From JBCCDY01 sp039030555 (GTDB lineage Bacteria; Bacteroidota; Bacteroidia; Cytophagales; Cyclobacteriaceae), in contig JBCCDY010000003.1 of assembly GCA_039030555.1 (NCBI GenBank), positions 307,757 to 371,756 of the forward strand: 64,000 bases of DNA, given 5' to 3'. The notes under the pieces are model-generated. The model was not told the DNA's origin, searched no databases, and worked only from the letters and a program-made list of their open reading frames with translations. The stretch's first letter is position 1. Each line of letters opens with the position of its first letter. Positions 33,655 through 41,871 of the stretch are shown here, in pieces. Made by a program: the position numbers and the translations under genes.

Positions 33655-35577
33655 ATGAGATATTTTTTGTTAATCGTATTTGTTTCAATTGCTAGGGTTA
33701 TTCTGGCTCAAGAAGAAGACTATATTTCAGATAGCTTACTTCTGGATGAGGTAGTCATAAATGACATTAGTGAAGAAGTTTATGCTGTTGGGACAAGGAT
33801 TAAGACTATTTCTGCTAAAGATCGTATTGCAGAAGGTTCTTCCAGCTTAGCGAACACAATCGCTGAGAATACATCTGTCTTTTTCTTACAATATGGTGCA
33901 GCTGGACAACTTTCTTCTATCAATATACGTGGTCTAGGGCCATCCCGATCAAGCTTATTGTGGAATGGTATGGAAATCAATTCATTTTCACTTGGACAAT
34001 CGGATTATAATCTCATACCATCCTCAGTTTTTAATAATGTTTCAATTCAATATGGTTCTGCAGCCTCACTTTATGGTAATGGTGCTTTAGGTGGTTCAAT
34101 AACTCTTGGTAATGATTTAAATGACATATCGAACAATGAAATAAGCATAAGTCAATCTATTGGTAGTTTTTCTAACTATCGATCGAGTGCCCATATCCAA
34201 CTTATTAACGGAAAACTCTCAAGTTCGACACAAGGCTATTTTCAAAATAGTGAAAATGATTTCCCTTACCAGCTAGCTGATTCGACTATACGGCAACCAA
34301 ATGCGGCGTATAAGAATTACGGTGCAATTCAAGACTTTTTATGGAGCGTTAACACAAATCATAAGATTAGTTTCTCCGGGTGGTACAATTATAATTTTCG
34401 AGAGATTCAACCAAGTAGATCTAATGTTTCAAATCAAGACGACTTAGAAGATGAAAATTGGCGAACTAACCTTACTTGGAATTATATCCAAGGACAAAAT
34501 AAGCTTGAAACGTCAATTGGTTACACTGATGATAGAAATCTTTTTAATGGTTCGAGTGAAGTTAGGACGAGCCGTTGGTACGCTTCAGTAAAAGGGGAGA
34601 AGGCTCTGGATCAAAAATTGATTGGTTTTATTGGGGCGAATTGGAACCGCTTAATAGCAAACGCCAACAATTACGAAGGGCAAATTACAGAAAATAGAAA
34701 CGACATCTTTGGAGGGGTTTTCTACGCCCCATTGAAAGGCGTTAATTTAACATTCACAGCTCGGCAACCTATAGTCGATGGAGACTTAAAAGCATTTAGT
34801 CCAAGCTTGGGTTTTGAGAGCAAGATTTTTCAAAACGACCGGTTTACTATTCATACTCTAGGAAATTTAAGTCGATCTTTTCGACTTCCCACATTGAACG
34901 ATCGATTTTGGAATCCGGGAGGTAATCTTGGACTAAACCCAGAGTTAAGCAGAAATGCAGAAGTCGGGAGTAAATTAAGAGGGCGTTGGAACGATGTATC
35001 GCTAAGTTTGGAGGCTAATTATTTTCACCACCTTGTGGATAACTGGATTATCTGGAGACCGGGAGGTTCAGGTGAAGACGAAGAAGGCAACCGAATATCG
35101 TTCTGGTTCCCCGAAAATTTAAGGGAGGTTCGATCGCAAGGGGTAGAATTGAACTTCAGTTGGAATCATAAAATCAACGAGAATCTGAATTTTCAATCCA
35201 ATCTTTCGTCCACTTTCACAAAATCAATTAATCTTCTTCCATTAAACGATTTAGATCGTTCAGTCGGAAAACAATTACCTTTTACTCCCTTGTGGAATGT
35301 CAATTTATATAACTCTTTGAAATGGCGTAACTATTGTCTCGGTGTCAATTATTCATTTACCGGAGAACGATTTGTTGAAACCAATAATGAATTGGATCCA
35401 CTTCCAGAGTTCTCTCTAATCAACTTATCAGTAGCTTCTAAACTCGATTTTTTGGGGCAGGATATAGAAACTTCATTCCGAATCAACAACCTTTTTAAAA
35501 CAGATTACCAAAGTTTTGAAAGCCGTGCTATGCCCGGAATCAACTATGAATTCAGTTTGCAATTAATCATTCAATAA
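33655..35577 (+). CDS. btuB: TonB-dependent outer-membrane cobalamin receptor (BtuB-like)
   Basis: A receptor of about 640 residues that should carry B12 across the outer membrane using TonB energy. A signal peptide (about 1-19, ending ILAQ) is followed by a TonB-box-like stretch (LLDEVVIND), the plug domain (INIRGLGPSRSSLLWNGMEI, then YGSAASLYGNGALGGSI) and a 22-strand-type barrel ending in a short aromatic-rich strand (INYEFSLQLIIQ). I chose ATG 33655 because it starts the signal peptide; a GTG at 33583 lies too close to the riboswitch. Substrate is assigned from the riboswitch and cob genes. The surface lipoprotein gene follows 7 bases later, the usual receptor-lid pairing of Bacteroidota. 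Confidence 0.9.
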   Translation: MRYFLLIVFVSIARVILAQEEDYISDSLLLDEVVINDISEEVYAVGTRIKTISAKDRIAEGSSSLANTIAENTSVFFLQYGAAGQLSSINIRGLGPSRSSLLWNGMEINSFSLGQSDYNLIPSSVFNNVSIQYGSAASLYGNGALGGSITLGNDLNDISNNEISISQSIGSFSNYRSSAHIQLINGKLSSSTQGYFQNSENDFPYQLADSTIRQPNAAYKNYGAIQDFLWSVNTNHKISFSGWYNYNFREIQPSRSNVSNQDDLEDENWRTNLTWNYIQGQNKLETSIGYTDDRNLFNGSSEVRTSRWYASVKGEKALDQKLIGFIGANWNRLIANANNYEGQITENRNDIFGGVFYAPLKGVNLTFTARQPIVDGDLKAFSPSLGFESKIFQNDRFTIHTLGNLSRSFRLPTLNDRFWNPGGNLGLNPELSRNAEVGSKLRGRWNDVSLSLEANYFHHLVDNWIIWRPGGSGEDEEGNRISFWFPENLREVRSQGVELNFSWNHKINENLNFQSNLSSTFTKSINLLPLNDLDRSVGKQLPFTPLWNVNLYNSLKWRNYCLGVNYSFTGERFVETNNELDPLPEFSLINLSVASKLDFLGQDIETSFRINNLFKTDYQSFESRAMPGINYEFSLQLIIQ

Positions 35578-35584
35578 CATAACT

Positions 35585-36982
35585 ATGAAATACCAATTTT
35601 TAAGATTATTTCTTTTATTCACTGCAATAACGTCTTTAGTCGTATTTAACTCTTGTGAAGACGATGATGAAATTCTTCGGGATGGTTTTATCCTTAATGA
35701 AGGAACACCTGATGAGTTTCAAACAAATATAGAGATAGGCCAAATAACGACTTCTAATATTGATCGTACTTCGATAAGTGCGGCTGTTGATATTTCTGAA
35801 TTAGATCCCCAGTTTCCAGTAGTGCAGCATGGTTTCGTCTGGTCTTCTGTCAATCAAAACCCGACCTTGACTGATGATTTTAATGAACTTGGTGCTCTTT
35901 CCAGTATTGGAGAGGTTACTTCCAATATAGAGGGACTTGATGCGGGAACTACTTATTTTATCAGACCTTATCTTACTGTTGAAGAAGGAACTGGTTTAGG
36001 TGTAGTTACAACTTTTGAAACATTGCCCGATATCGTTTTATCAGTGAATGAGGGAAATTTTGGAAGGGAAAACGGTAGCTTATCCAGCTTTAGTGTAACA
36101 ACTGAGACGGTAGATCAAACAGTTTTCGATGCGGATGCAACTATTCAAAATGCAATAAGGGTTGAGAACGATCTTTATTTGGTTACAAACGCACCTGATA
36201 GACTTGATATTTTAACAGTAGATGGAAATGAGATAACTTTTTCAAATTCAATTACCTCTGGATTTTTTAACCCTATAGGTTTTGCTCGAGTAGGCAACTT
36301 TGGTTACGTAACTAATTGGGGGCCATTTGATCAAAACTTTGAAACACCAGATCCTTTCCTGGCGATAGTAGACTTAGAAGCGAATGAAGTGATTGATTCT
36401 ATAGAATTGGGTATTCGCCCTCAGGAAATAATCGCTGTAGATGATCAATTATATATAGCTAATGAAAGAGGATCAACGGTTACTGTTCTAGACGCTTCTG
36501 GATCTAATTCAACAATAACCACAGAAATAGACGTACCATTTGGTCCTTCGATTATGGTTGTAGATGCAACAGGAAACCTTTGGGTGTTATGTACTAGTGG
36601 GAATTTGGTTGAAATAGACCTTAATACAAATACCGTAGTTAATACGATTGATGGTGTTACGGTCAACGGATTCGATGAAAAGATGGTCATCAATAACACA
36701 GGTGATATCATTTACTTTTTAGGGGGGACCAATGATACTTTTACCGGACTGACGAATGTCTTTGAAGTTAATTTAACAACAGCCTCACCAACGGCTATAA
36801 GTTTTGTTTCAGAAGGCTTTGCCTTCTACGGTATAGGAGTAGATCCTGAAAATGGAGATGTGTATGTAGGAGATAGCAATGCGTTTCAATCTCCGGGAAC
36901 AGGTATTAGATATTCTTCCGATGGAACTCAGATAACTACTTTTGCAACTGGGATAGGCCCTAATTCTTTCTTATTTTTATAG
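35585..36982 (+). CDS. BtuG-like surface beta-propeller lipoprotein
   Basis: A 465-residue lipoprotein with leader ending FNSC (Cys24) and an immediate acidic run EDDDE. Such a run is a lipoprotein-export signal for the cell surface in Bacteroidota. An Fn3-like domain (about 45-150, with VVQHGFVWSSVNQNPT and TTYFIRPYLTV) precedes a YncE/DUF5074-type beta-propeller (about 155-465) with repeats such as FNPIGFARVGNFGYVTNW, RPQEIIAVDDQLYIAN and IMVVDATGNLWVLCTSG. In Bacteroides, BtuG is a seven-bladed surface propeller that captures B12 with very high affinity and sits on BtuB. The order riboswitch, receptor, propeller supports the same role here. Confidence 0.83.
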   Translation: MKYQFLRLFLLFTAITSLVVFNSCEDDDEILRDGFILNEGTPDEFQTNIEIGQITTSNIDRTSISAAVDISELDPQFPVVQHGFVWSSVNQNPTLTDDFNELGALSSIGEVTSNIEGLDAGTTYFIRPYLTVEEGTGLGVVTTFETLPDIVLSVNEGNFGRENGSLSSFSVTTETVDQTVFDADATIQNAIRVENDLYLVTNAPDRLDILTVDGNEITFSNSITSGFFNPIGFARVGNFGYVTNWGPFDQNFETPDPFLAIVDLEANEVIDSIELGIRPQEIIAVDDQLYIANERGSTVTVLDASGSNSTITTEIDVPFGPSIMVVDATGNLWVLCTSGNLVEIDLNTNTVVNTIDGVTVNGFDEKMVINNTGDIIYFLGGTNDTFTGLTNVFEVNLTTASPTAISFVSEGFAFYGIGVDPENGDVYVGDSNAFQSPGTGIRYSSDGTQITTFATGIGPNSFLFL

Positions 36983-37003
36983 TTCAAAAAGGATATAAGT
37001 GAT

Positions 37004-37579
37004 ATGAATGATAACAATAGAACCAATAATATTTTAGCTGTCGTTGTGTTTATAGCAGTAGCTATAGCAAGCCGTTTCTTCGGTCCTGCTCTTTTTGGTC
37101 ACCCCTCCAATTTCGCTCCTGTGGATGCTGTCGCACTTTTCAGTGGCGCTTATATTGCCAGAAGGTGGCTCTCAATTGCTATTCCATTGCTTTTTGTTTG
37201 GATTGGAGATGTTATTGTGAATTATGGATATTACGGTAGGTTTGTCGCATTCTACGATGGTTTCTATTGGCAGTATGGAACCTACGCTCTTATTGTCCTT
37301 TTGGGTTTCATTATGCTGAATAAAAAAGTAAAGCCTCTTAACGTTTTAGGTGCAAGTCTTTCGGCATCAGTGTTGTTCTTCGTATTGACCAATTTCGGAG
37401 TATGGGCAAGTGGAACACTGTACCCTAAAACGATTGAAGGATTAATTACTTGTTATTTTGCTGCTATTCCCTTCTTTAAACAAACACTTACAAGCGATTT
37501 AGTTTATTGTACATTCCTGTTTGGAAGTTTCGAACTATTGAAAGCTCAGCTTCCGAAGCTAGCCACTTCTAAAGCTTAG
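37004..37579 (+). CDS. DUF6580 membrane protein, candidate cobalamin-related transporter
   Basis: A 191-residue membrane protein with five or six helices (about 10-28, 40-58, 62-78, 88-105, 115-135, 155-180). Features include FGHPSNFAPVDAVALFSGAY, TNFGVWASGTLYPKT and two Cys (GLITCYFAA and DLVYCTFLF). It fits DUF6580, whose size and topology recall ECF-type S components. The gene lies inside the riboswitch operon between the BtuG-like gene and cobU, touching cobU directly. No btuC, btuD, btuF or ECF energising genes are in the window. A role in inner-membrane uptake of corrinoid, cobalt or a lower-ligand base is inferred from context only. Confidence 0.72.
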   Translation: MNDNNRTNNILAVVVFIAVAIASRFFGPALFGHPSNFAPVDAVALFSGAYIARRWLSIAIPLLFVWIGDVIVNYGYYGRFVAFYDGFYWQYGTYALIVLLGFIMLNKKVKPLNVLGASLSASVLFFVLTNFGVWASGTLYPKTIEGLITCYFAAIPFFKQTLTSDLVYCTFLFGSFELLKAQLPKLATSKA

Positions 37580-38092
37580 GTGATCTATTTGATCACTGGC
37601 GGTGCCAGGTCAGGAAAGTCGTCATACGCTCAAAATTTAGCAAAAAGTTTGACAGACTTTCCTCTTTATTTAGCCACGTCAAATGAAAAAGACGATGAAG
37701 AATTCCAGGCCAGAGTAAATCGTCATAAAAAAGATAGAGGAGAGGAGTGGGATCTTCTAGAAGTTCCATTACGTATTTCAGAAGTTGAAACAGATCGGTC
37801 AGTTATTTTGGTCGATTGCGTAACGCTTTGGCTCAATAACTTTTTCTCCAAACACCAATATGATTCTGAAATTAGTTTAGGGTCAGCTAAGCAGGAGCTT
37901 AATCAAATCCAAAAAAGTAAAACATGGATTTTTGTAACCAACGAAATTGGTTTAGGGCTTCATGCCGATAGCGAAATTGGGAGAGCTTTTGTAGACCTGC
38001 ACGGTTGGATGAATCAACATATTGCTGAGCAGGCAGACGAAGTGACTATGATGGTTTCAGGAATTCCATTAAAGCTAAAACCAGTCGAATGA
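37580..38092 (+). CDS. cobU: Adenosylcobinamide kinase / adenosylcobinamide-phosphate guanylyltransferase
   Basis: A bifunctional enzyme that phosphorylates adenosylcobinamide and then adds GMP, giving AdoCbi-GDP for nucleotide-loop assembly. The 170-residue protein begins MIYLITGGARSGKSSYA with the P-loop at 7-14, and shows LYLATSNEKDDEEFQARVNRHK with the His expected to receive GMP (about residue 54), then LVDCVTLWLNN and VTNEIGLGLHADSEIGR. The start is GTG at 37580, immediately after the stop of the DUF6580 gene. It overlaps cobT by 4 bases. Confidence 0.94.
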   Translation: MIYLITGGARSGKSSYAQNLAKSLTDFPLYLATSNEKDDEEFQARVNRHKKDRGEEWDLLEVPLRISEVETDRSVILVDCVTLWLNNFFSKHQYDSEISLGSAKQELNQIQKSKTWIFVTNEIGLGLHADSEIGRAFVDLHGWMNQHIAEQADEVTMMVSGIPLKLKPVE

Positions 38093-39135
38093 TATCCAAT
38101 TTCAATATCGAACCTTTAAACCATAAGCTTGAGGATGAAATTCTTCTAAAAATAGACTCTAAAACTAAGCCAGTAGGATCATTGGGAAAGTTGGAGCAAT
38201 TGGCAACTCAAATAGCTCTAATTCAGAACACAACTCATCCCAAAATTGAGAATCCTCATATTCTGGTTTTTGCTTCAGATCATGGTATAGTTGAAGAAGG
38301 AGTAAGTGCATATCCCCAGGAAGTTACAGCTCAAATGGTGTTGAATTTTCTTGAAGGAGGTGCGGCCATTAATGTCTTTGCCCGACAGCATAGCTTAAAA
38401 CTAAAAGTCATTGATGCGGGAGTTAAACCCAAACTGCCATTTCATCCTAATCTTATAGAGCATAAAATAGGTGAAGGAACTCGTAATTTTTTAAATGGTC
38501 CTGCGATGACCGAAGAACAATGTGCTTTTGCGATCCAAAAAGGTTCGGAACTCATTAAAGAGCTATCTGATGATGGTTGTAATACGATTGGGCTAGGTGA
38601 AATGGGAATCGGTAATACTTCATCGGCCAGTTTAATTATGAGTGTATTGTGTGAGTTATCCGTGGAAGAGTGTGTTGGAAGAGGTGCAGGTATTGATGAT
38701 TCCGGGTTTAAGCGAAAGATTGAAGTTTTAAAGAAAGCTAAAGGACTATATTCCATTGATGAATCCAATCCCATTGGAGTCCTGAGCACATACGGCGGCT
38801 TTGAGATCGTGATGATGACAGGAGCATATCTGGCTGCTGCAGAACATAAAATGGTAGTATTGGTGGACGGCTTTATAGCTACCTCTGCTTTTCTAGTGGC
38901 TTACAAAATGAACCCTAAAGTATTGGGGTATGCCATATTTACTCATGTTTCCGATGAATCTGGACATGGGAAGATGCTAGATTATTTACGGTCAAAACCA
39001 TTAATAGATCTTGGGATGAGGCTTGGCGAAGGTACAGGTTGCGCTGTGGCATTTCCGTTAGTTAAATCGGCTGTTTTGTTTCTTAATGAAATGTCCTCGT
39101 TTGAGTCGGCCAACGTTTCAAATAAAACGGAATGA
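38089..39135 (+). CDS. cobT: Nicotinate-nucleotide-dimethylbenzimidazole phosphoribosyltransferase
   Basis: Transfers phosphoribose from nicotinate mononucleotide to 5,6-dimethylbenzimidazole, forming alpha-ribazole phosphate, the lower ligand of B12. The 348-residue sequence shows TKPVGSLGKLEQLA (about 24-37), the family hallmark VFASDHGIVEEGVSAYPQ (about 64-81), the GEMGIGNTSSAS loop (about 176-187) and GAGIDD. The catalytic Glu should be in the C-terminal GMRLGEGTG segment (about 312-320). ATGA overlaps with both neighbours mark a compact operon. No bluB (DMB synthesis) is visible, so the base is either imported or made elsewhere. Confidence 0.95.
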   Translation: MISNFNIEPLNHKLEDEILLKIDSKTKPVGSLGKLEQLATQIALIQNTTHPKIENPHILVFASDHGIVEEGVSAYPQEVTAQMVLNFLEGGAAINVFARQHSLKLKVIDAGVKPKLPFHPNLIEHKIGEGTRNFLNGPAMTEEQCAFAIQKGSELIKELSDDGCNTIGLGEMGIGNTSSASLIMSVLCELSVEECVGRGAGIDDSGFKRKIEVLKKAKGLYSIDESNPIGVLSTYGGFEIVMMTGAYLAAAEHKMVVLVDGFIATSAFLVAYKMNPKVLGYAIFTHVSDESGHGKMLDYLRSKPLIDLGMRLGEGTGCAVAFPLVKSAVLFLNEMSSFESANVSNKTE

Positions 39136-39896
39136 TCAAAGAGGAGATAAGGGTCTTTTTTACGGCACTCATGTTTTATACTAGGATTCCATGCCCTTCC
39201 TGGGTTGATCATTCACCAGAATACATCAATAAAAGCACACGATACTTCTCAGCTATCGGAGTTATAGTGGGGGCGATAGGAGCTCTTGTTTTTACCTTAT
39301 CTGCGCAGCTTTTCAGCCAATCCATATCCATATTGCTAAGCATGATCGCTACAATATGGGTCACAGGAGCATTTCACGAGGATGGATTTGCAGATGTGCT
39401 TGATGGGTTTGGAGGAGGCTGGACAAAAGAGCAGAAACTTACTATTATGAAGGATTCCCGTCTGGGGACATACGGGACAGTCGGGTTAATACTTATTTTA
39501 TTGCTTAAATACCAGGCTATTCATGAGTTACCTATACACTTTATTCCATTCAGTATAATTTCAGCACATACCTTCAGTCGTTTTTTTGCGTCTACCTTAA
39601 TTACCTATTTACCTCATGTTACTTCAGAAGGCTCCAAAACTAAGCCTGTCGCAGATGGAATGCCTGCAAGGTCGGTAATTCTCAGTTTCGTTATTGCTTT
39701 GCCAACACTTCTATTGTTCAGAAATTGGATCATCATAACCGTCATACCTATTCTACTTTTATTCAGTTTTTATATGGCTTATAAATTTAGAAAGAACATT
39801 GGGGGGTATACCGGCGATTGTCTTGGAGCCACACAACAGATATGTGAATTGGGGTTTTATTTAAGTTCTGTATTGATATGGAATTACTGGTTGTAA
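39132..39896 (+). CDS. cobS: Adenosylcobinamide-GDP ribazoletransferase (cobalamin synthase)
   Basis: An integral-membrane enzyme joining AdoCbi-GDP and alpha-ribazole (phosphate) to give cobalamin (phosphate). It has 254 residues and about seven helices. The catalytic loop is clear: GAFHEDGFADVLDGFGGGW (about 77-95), then KDSRLGTYGTVGL (about 107-119), with the clustered acidic residues that bind Mg2+. A late GGYTGDCLGATQQICEL segment is also typical. It overlaps cobT by 4 bases and cobC by 19. Confidence 0.94.
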   Translation: MIKEEIRVFFTALMFYTRIPCPSWVDHSPEYINKSTRYFSAIGVIVGAIGALVFTLSAQLFSQSISILLSMIATIWVTGAFHEDGFADVLDGFGGGWTKEQKLTIMKDSRLGTYGTVGLILILLLKYQAIHELPIHFIPFSIISAHTFSRFFASTLITYLPHVTSEGSKTKPVADGMPARSVILSFVIALPTLLLFRNWIIITVIPILLLFSFYMAYKFRKNIGGYTGDCLGATQQICELGFYLSSVLIWNYWL

Positions 39897-40417
39897 GACA
39901 TACCACTCCTTTTGTAAAAGAAGGAATCTGTTACGGTCAAACGGACCTGCCACTTGCCAATACTTTTTTAGAAGAATTTGATGAGGTAAAAAGTAAAATC
40001 CCGAACAGGACCAGAAGTGAATATGTTTTTTCCAGTCCTCTAAAACGATGTTCTTATTTAGCCAGCGCACTTTCCGATCATGTCGTTTATGACTCCTCAC
40101 TCAAGGAAATGAATTTTGGTGATTGGGAAATGCAAGCATGGAACGATATTAATCAGGAACACCTATCCGTTTGGATGAATGATTTTGTTAATGTGAGGTG
40201 TCCCGGAGGTGAAAATTATAAAGACGTGGTTTACCGCTCTAAAACATTTTTAGATAAGGTTATCACAGAAAAACTGGAAAGGGCCATTGTGGTCACGCAT
40301 GCTGGGGTCATCAGAGCGTTTATGACCATTATCGATAAGATTGAGCCAGCTGAAACTTTCAGGACCAAGATCGAATATGGTGAAGTCATAAAGTTTGAGT
40401 TGAGTTATCAAATATGA
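39878..40417 (+). CDS. cobC: Alpha-ribazole phosphatase (histidine phosphatase family)
   Basis: Removes the phosphate from alpha-ribazole-5'-phosphate or adenosylcobalamin-5'-phosphate in the last steps of B12 assembly. The 179-residue protein has the phosphohistidine motif VVRHTTP (about 5-11; RHT in place of the commoner RHG), the nucleotide-site YVFSSPLKRCSYLA, the acidic EMNFGDWEM, and the second catalytic His in VVTHAGVIRAF. General phosphoglycerate-mutase-like activity is the alternative, but the operon makes CobC by far the best call. It overlaps the next gene by 4 bases. Confidence 0.9.
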   Translation: MELLVVRHTTPFVKEGICYGQTDLPLANTFLEEFDEVKSKIPNRTRSEYVFSSPLKRCSYLASALSDHVVYDSSLKEMNFGDWEMQAWNDINQEHLSVWMNDFVNVRCPGGENYKDVVYRSKTFLDKVITEKLERAIVVTHAGVIRAFMTIIDKIEPAETFRTKIEYGEVIKFELSYQI

Positions 40418-41106
40418 AATTGGCCTTAAGCTGGAGCGGCGGAAAAGATTCGGCTTTTGCACTTTATAAACTACTTCAGAATTCTGAATATGAAGTGGTG
40501 AAGCTATTCACTGTTTTCGATCAGGAAACCGAAGAAGTTAACCTTCATGGAATACATCATAAGCTGATTGAAAAGCAGGTAAAAACTTTGGGTGTCCCAC
40601 TTGAAAAAGTTTTTACTAGCCCGGAGGATTATAATAAAAACTTGGTCCAGCTCTTCAGAAAGCTAAAAGAGATGGGCATTGAATACATTGCTTTTGGAGA
40701 TGTCTTTCTGGAGGATTTAAAATCATTTCGTGATCAAATGCTTGAAAAAACAGGACTGAAAGGCATCTATCCATTATGGAATATGAATAGTCAAGATGTT
40801 CTTAGAGACTTTTTAAATGCTGGATTCAAGTCAAAAATTTGTGCTGCTGATTCGAAGTATTTTTCTAAATCTGAAATAGGTGAAGATCTATCCATTGAAA
40901 TCTTAAAAAATAAGGATGTTGATCTATGTGGTGAAAATGGAGAGTATCATTCATTTGTTTATGATGGGCCTATTTTCAAGAAAAAGCTAGATCCCATACT
41001 TGATGAGGCTTACTACAGAAAGTATCAATTCAAGATAAAAACGGATGAAGGAATTAAAGAGCAGGATGCTAAATACTGGTTTGGGAGATGGAATGTAAGA
41101 GGTTAA
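40414..41106 (+). CDS. Dph6-like ATP pyrophosphatase (diphthine-ammonia ligase family)
   Basis: A 230-residue PP-loop (adenine nucleotide alpha-hydrolase) protein. The pyrophosphatase loop is SWSGGKDSAFALYKL (about 6-20), followed by FGDVFLEDLKSFRDQMLEK (about 94-112), a YPLWN segment and CGENGEYHSFVYDGP (about 171-185), all typical of the Dph6/ATP_bind_4 family. In eukaryotes Dph6 amidates diphthine on EF-2, a substrate absent from bacteria. The position at the end of the B12 operon, with a 4-base overlap, suggests an ATP-dependent amidation or other ligation in corrinoid metabolism. That role is inference. Confidence 0.82.
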   Translation: MKLALSWSGGKDSAFALYKLLQNSEYEVVKLFTVFDQETEEVNLHGIHHKLIEKQVKTLGVPLEKVFTSPEDYNKNLVQLFRKLKEMGIEYIAFGDVFLEDLKSFRDQMLEKTGLKGIYPLWNMNSQDVLRDFLNAGFKSKICAADSKYFSKSEIGEDLSIEILKNKDVDLCGENGEYHSFVYDGPIFKKKLDPILDEAYYRKYQFKIKTDEGIKEQDAKYWFGRWNVRG

Positions 41107-41115
41107 TTTTTGTTA

Positions 41116-41140
41116 TAAAGTTACATTTAGTGTAACTTTA
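41116..41140. promoter_or_regulatory. Palindromic operator of the higBA pair
   Basis: A perfect 10-bp inverted repeat, TAAAGTTACA and TGTAACTTTA, with a 5-base spacer TTTAG. The centre-to-centre distance suits an HTH dimer. It ends 5 bases before the higB TTG start, where a bound antitoxin would block transcription. Autorepression is inferred from the family habit. Confidence 0.75.
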
Positions 41141-41145
41141 TTTTC

Positions 41146-41439
41146 TTGAGGGTCGTAAGCCGAAAAAAGCTAATTGATTTTTACGAAAAACATGCTGTCG
41201 CTAAAGTTGCCTTGGAAGAGTGGTATCAAAAGGTAAATAAGGTGAAATGGATGAATTTGAATCAATTGAAAAACGATTATCAAAGTGCCGATTACGTTGG
41301 TAACAATAGAGTTGTTTTTAACATTAAGGGAAGTGATTTCAGGCTTGTGGCAATTATAATTTACATTTCTCAGAAAGTGTATGTAAGATGGATTGGTACT
41401 CATTCAGAGTACGATAAATTAAATGTAAAAGAGGTTTGA
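41146..41439 (+). CDS. higB: HigB-type toxin (RelE-fold mRNA interferase)
   Basis: A 97-residue basic protein of the HigB_toxin family, likely to cleave mRNA on the ribosome. Typical parts are the N-terminal VVSRKKLIDFYEKHAVAK (about 3-20), LEEWYQKVNKVKWMNL, RVVFNIKGSDFRLVAII (about 54-70) and the C-terminal YVRWIGTHSEYDKL. The His in GTHSEYD and the Arg/Lys residues match the catalytic surface of the family. The start is TTG at 41146: an in-frame TAG lies at 41128 and the next ATG is deep in the protein. A weak start keeps toxin dose low. The antitoxin gene follows after 1 base. Confidence 0.88.
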   Translation: MRVVSRKKLIDFYEKHAVAKVALEEWYQKVNKVKWMNLNQLKNDYQSADYVGNNRVVFNIKGSDFRLVAIIIYISQKVYVRWIGTHSEYDKLNVKEV

Positions 41440-41440
41440 T

Positions 41441-41803
41441 ATGATGTCTATCAACAATGTACGAGATTACAATGAGGCTCTAAAAAAAATTAATGAGTTG
41501 ATTGTTACTGTAGGTGACAATCAATCTTATGATAATCCTGAATTTGTGATGCTGGATCGTCTCTCCGATCTGGTCGCTGATTTTGAAGATGCTAATTTCA
41601 AAATTGAAACTCCATTACTGTTAGATGTTATCAAATTGAGGATGTATGAAATGGGCCTAAAACAAACCGACCTTGCTGAAAAACTTCAGATACCAAAAGC
41701 GAGGGTAAGCGAGTACTTAAAAGGTAAGAGGGATATAACTTTAAAGGTGGCGAGAAAGCTTCACCATGAGCTTAAAATCGATGGAGATATAATTTTACAG
41801 TAG
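41441..41803 (+). CDS. higA: HigA-type antitoxin with XRE helix-turn-helix
   Basis: A 120-residue antitoxin. The N-terminal half (about 1-60) is helical and acidic and should bind the toxin; the C-terminal half (about 62-115) is an XRE-family HTH with MGLKQTDLAEKLQIPKARVSEYLKG as two segments around the recognition helix. The order toxin-antitoxin is the characteristic reversed order of higBA loci. ATGs at 41441 and 41444 are both possible. It probably represses the pair through the palindrome at 41116-41140. A terminator-like hairpin follows. Confidence 0.88.
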   Translation: MMSINNVRDYNEALKKINELIVTVGDNQSYDNPEFVMLDRLSDLVADFEDANFKIETPLLLDVIKLRMYEMGLKQTDLAEKLQIPKARVSEYLKGKRDITLKVARKLHHELKIDGDIILQ

Positions 41804-41824
41804 GGTTAAAAAGTGATAAAAGAA

Positions 41825-41854
41825 AAACAGCATCAGAAATTTCCGATGCTGTTT
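41825..41854 (-). terminator. Terminator between higA and the converging hydrolase gene
   Basis: Arms AAACAGCATC (41825-41834) and GATGCTGTTT (41845-41854) form a perfect 10-bp stem; the self-complementary GAAATTTC lies in the loop. On the minus strand it is followed by TTCTTTT, giving a good intrinsic terminator for the hydrolase gene. On the plus strand it may also stop higBA, with a weaker U-run. Confidence 0.72.
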
Positions 41855-41871
41855 GTAGTATTTATTAGATA

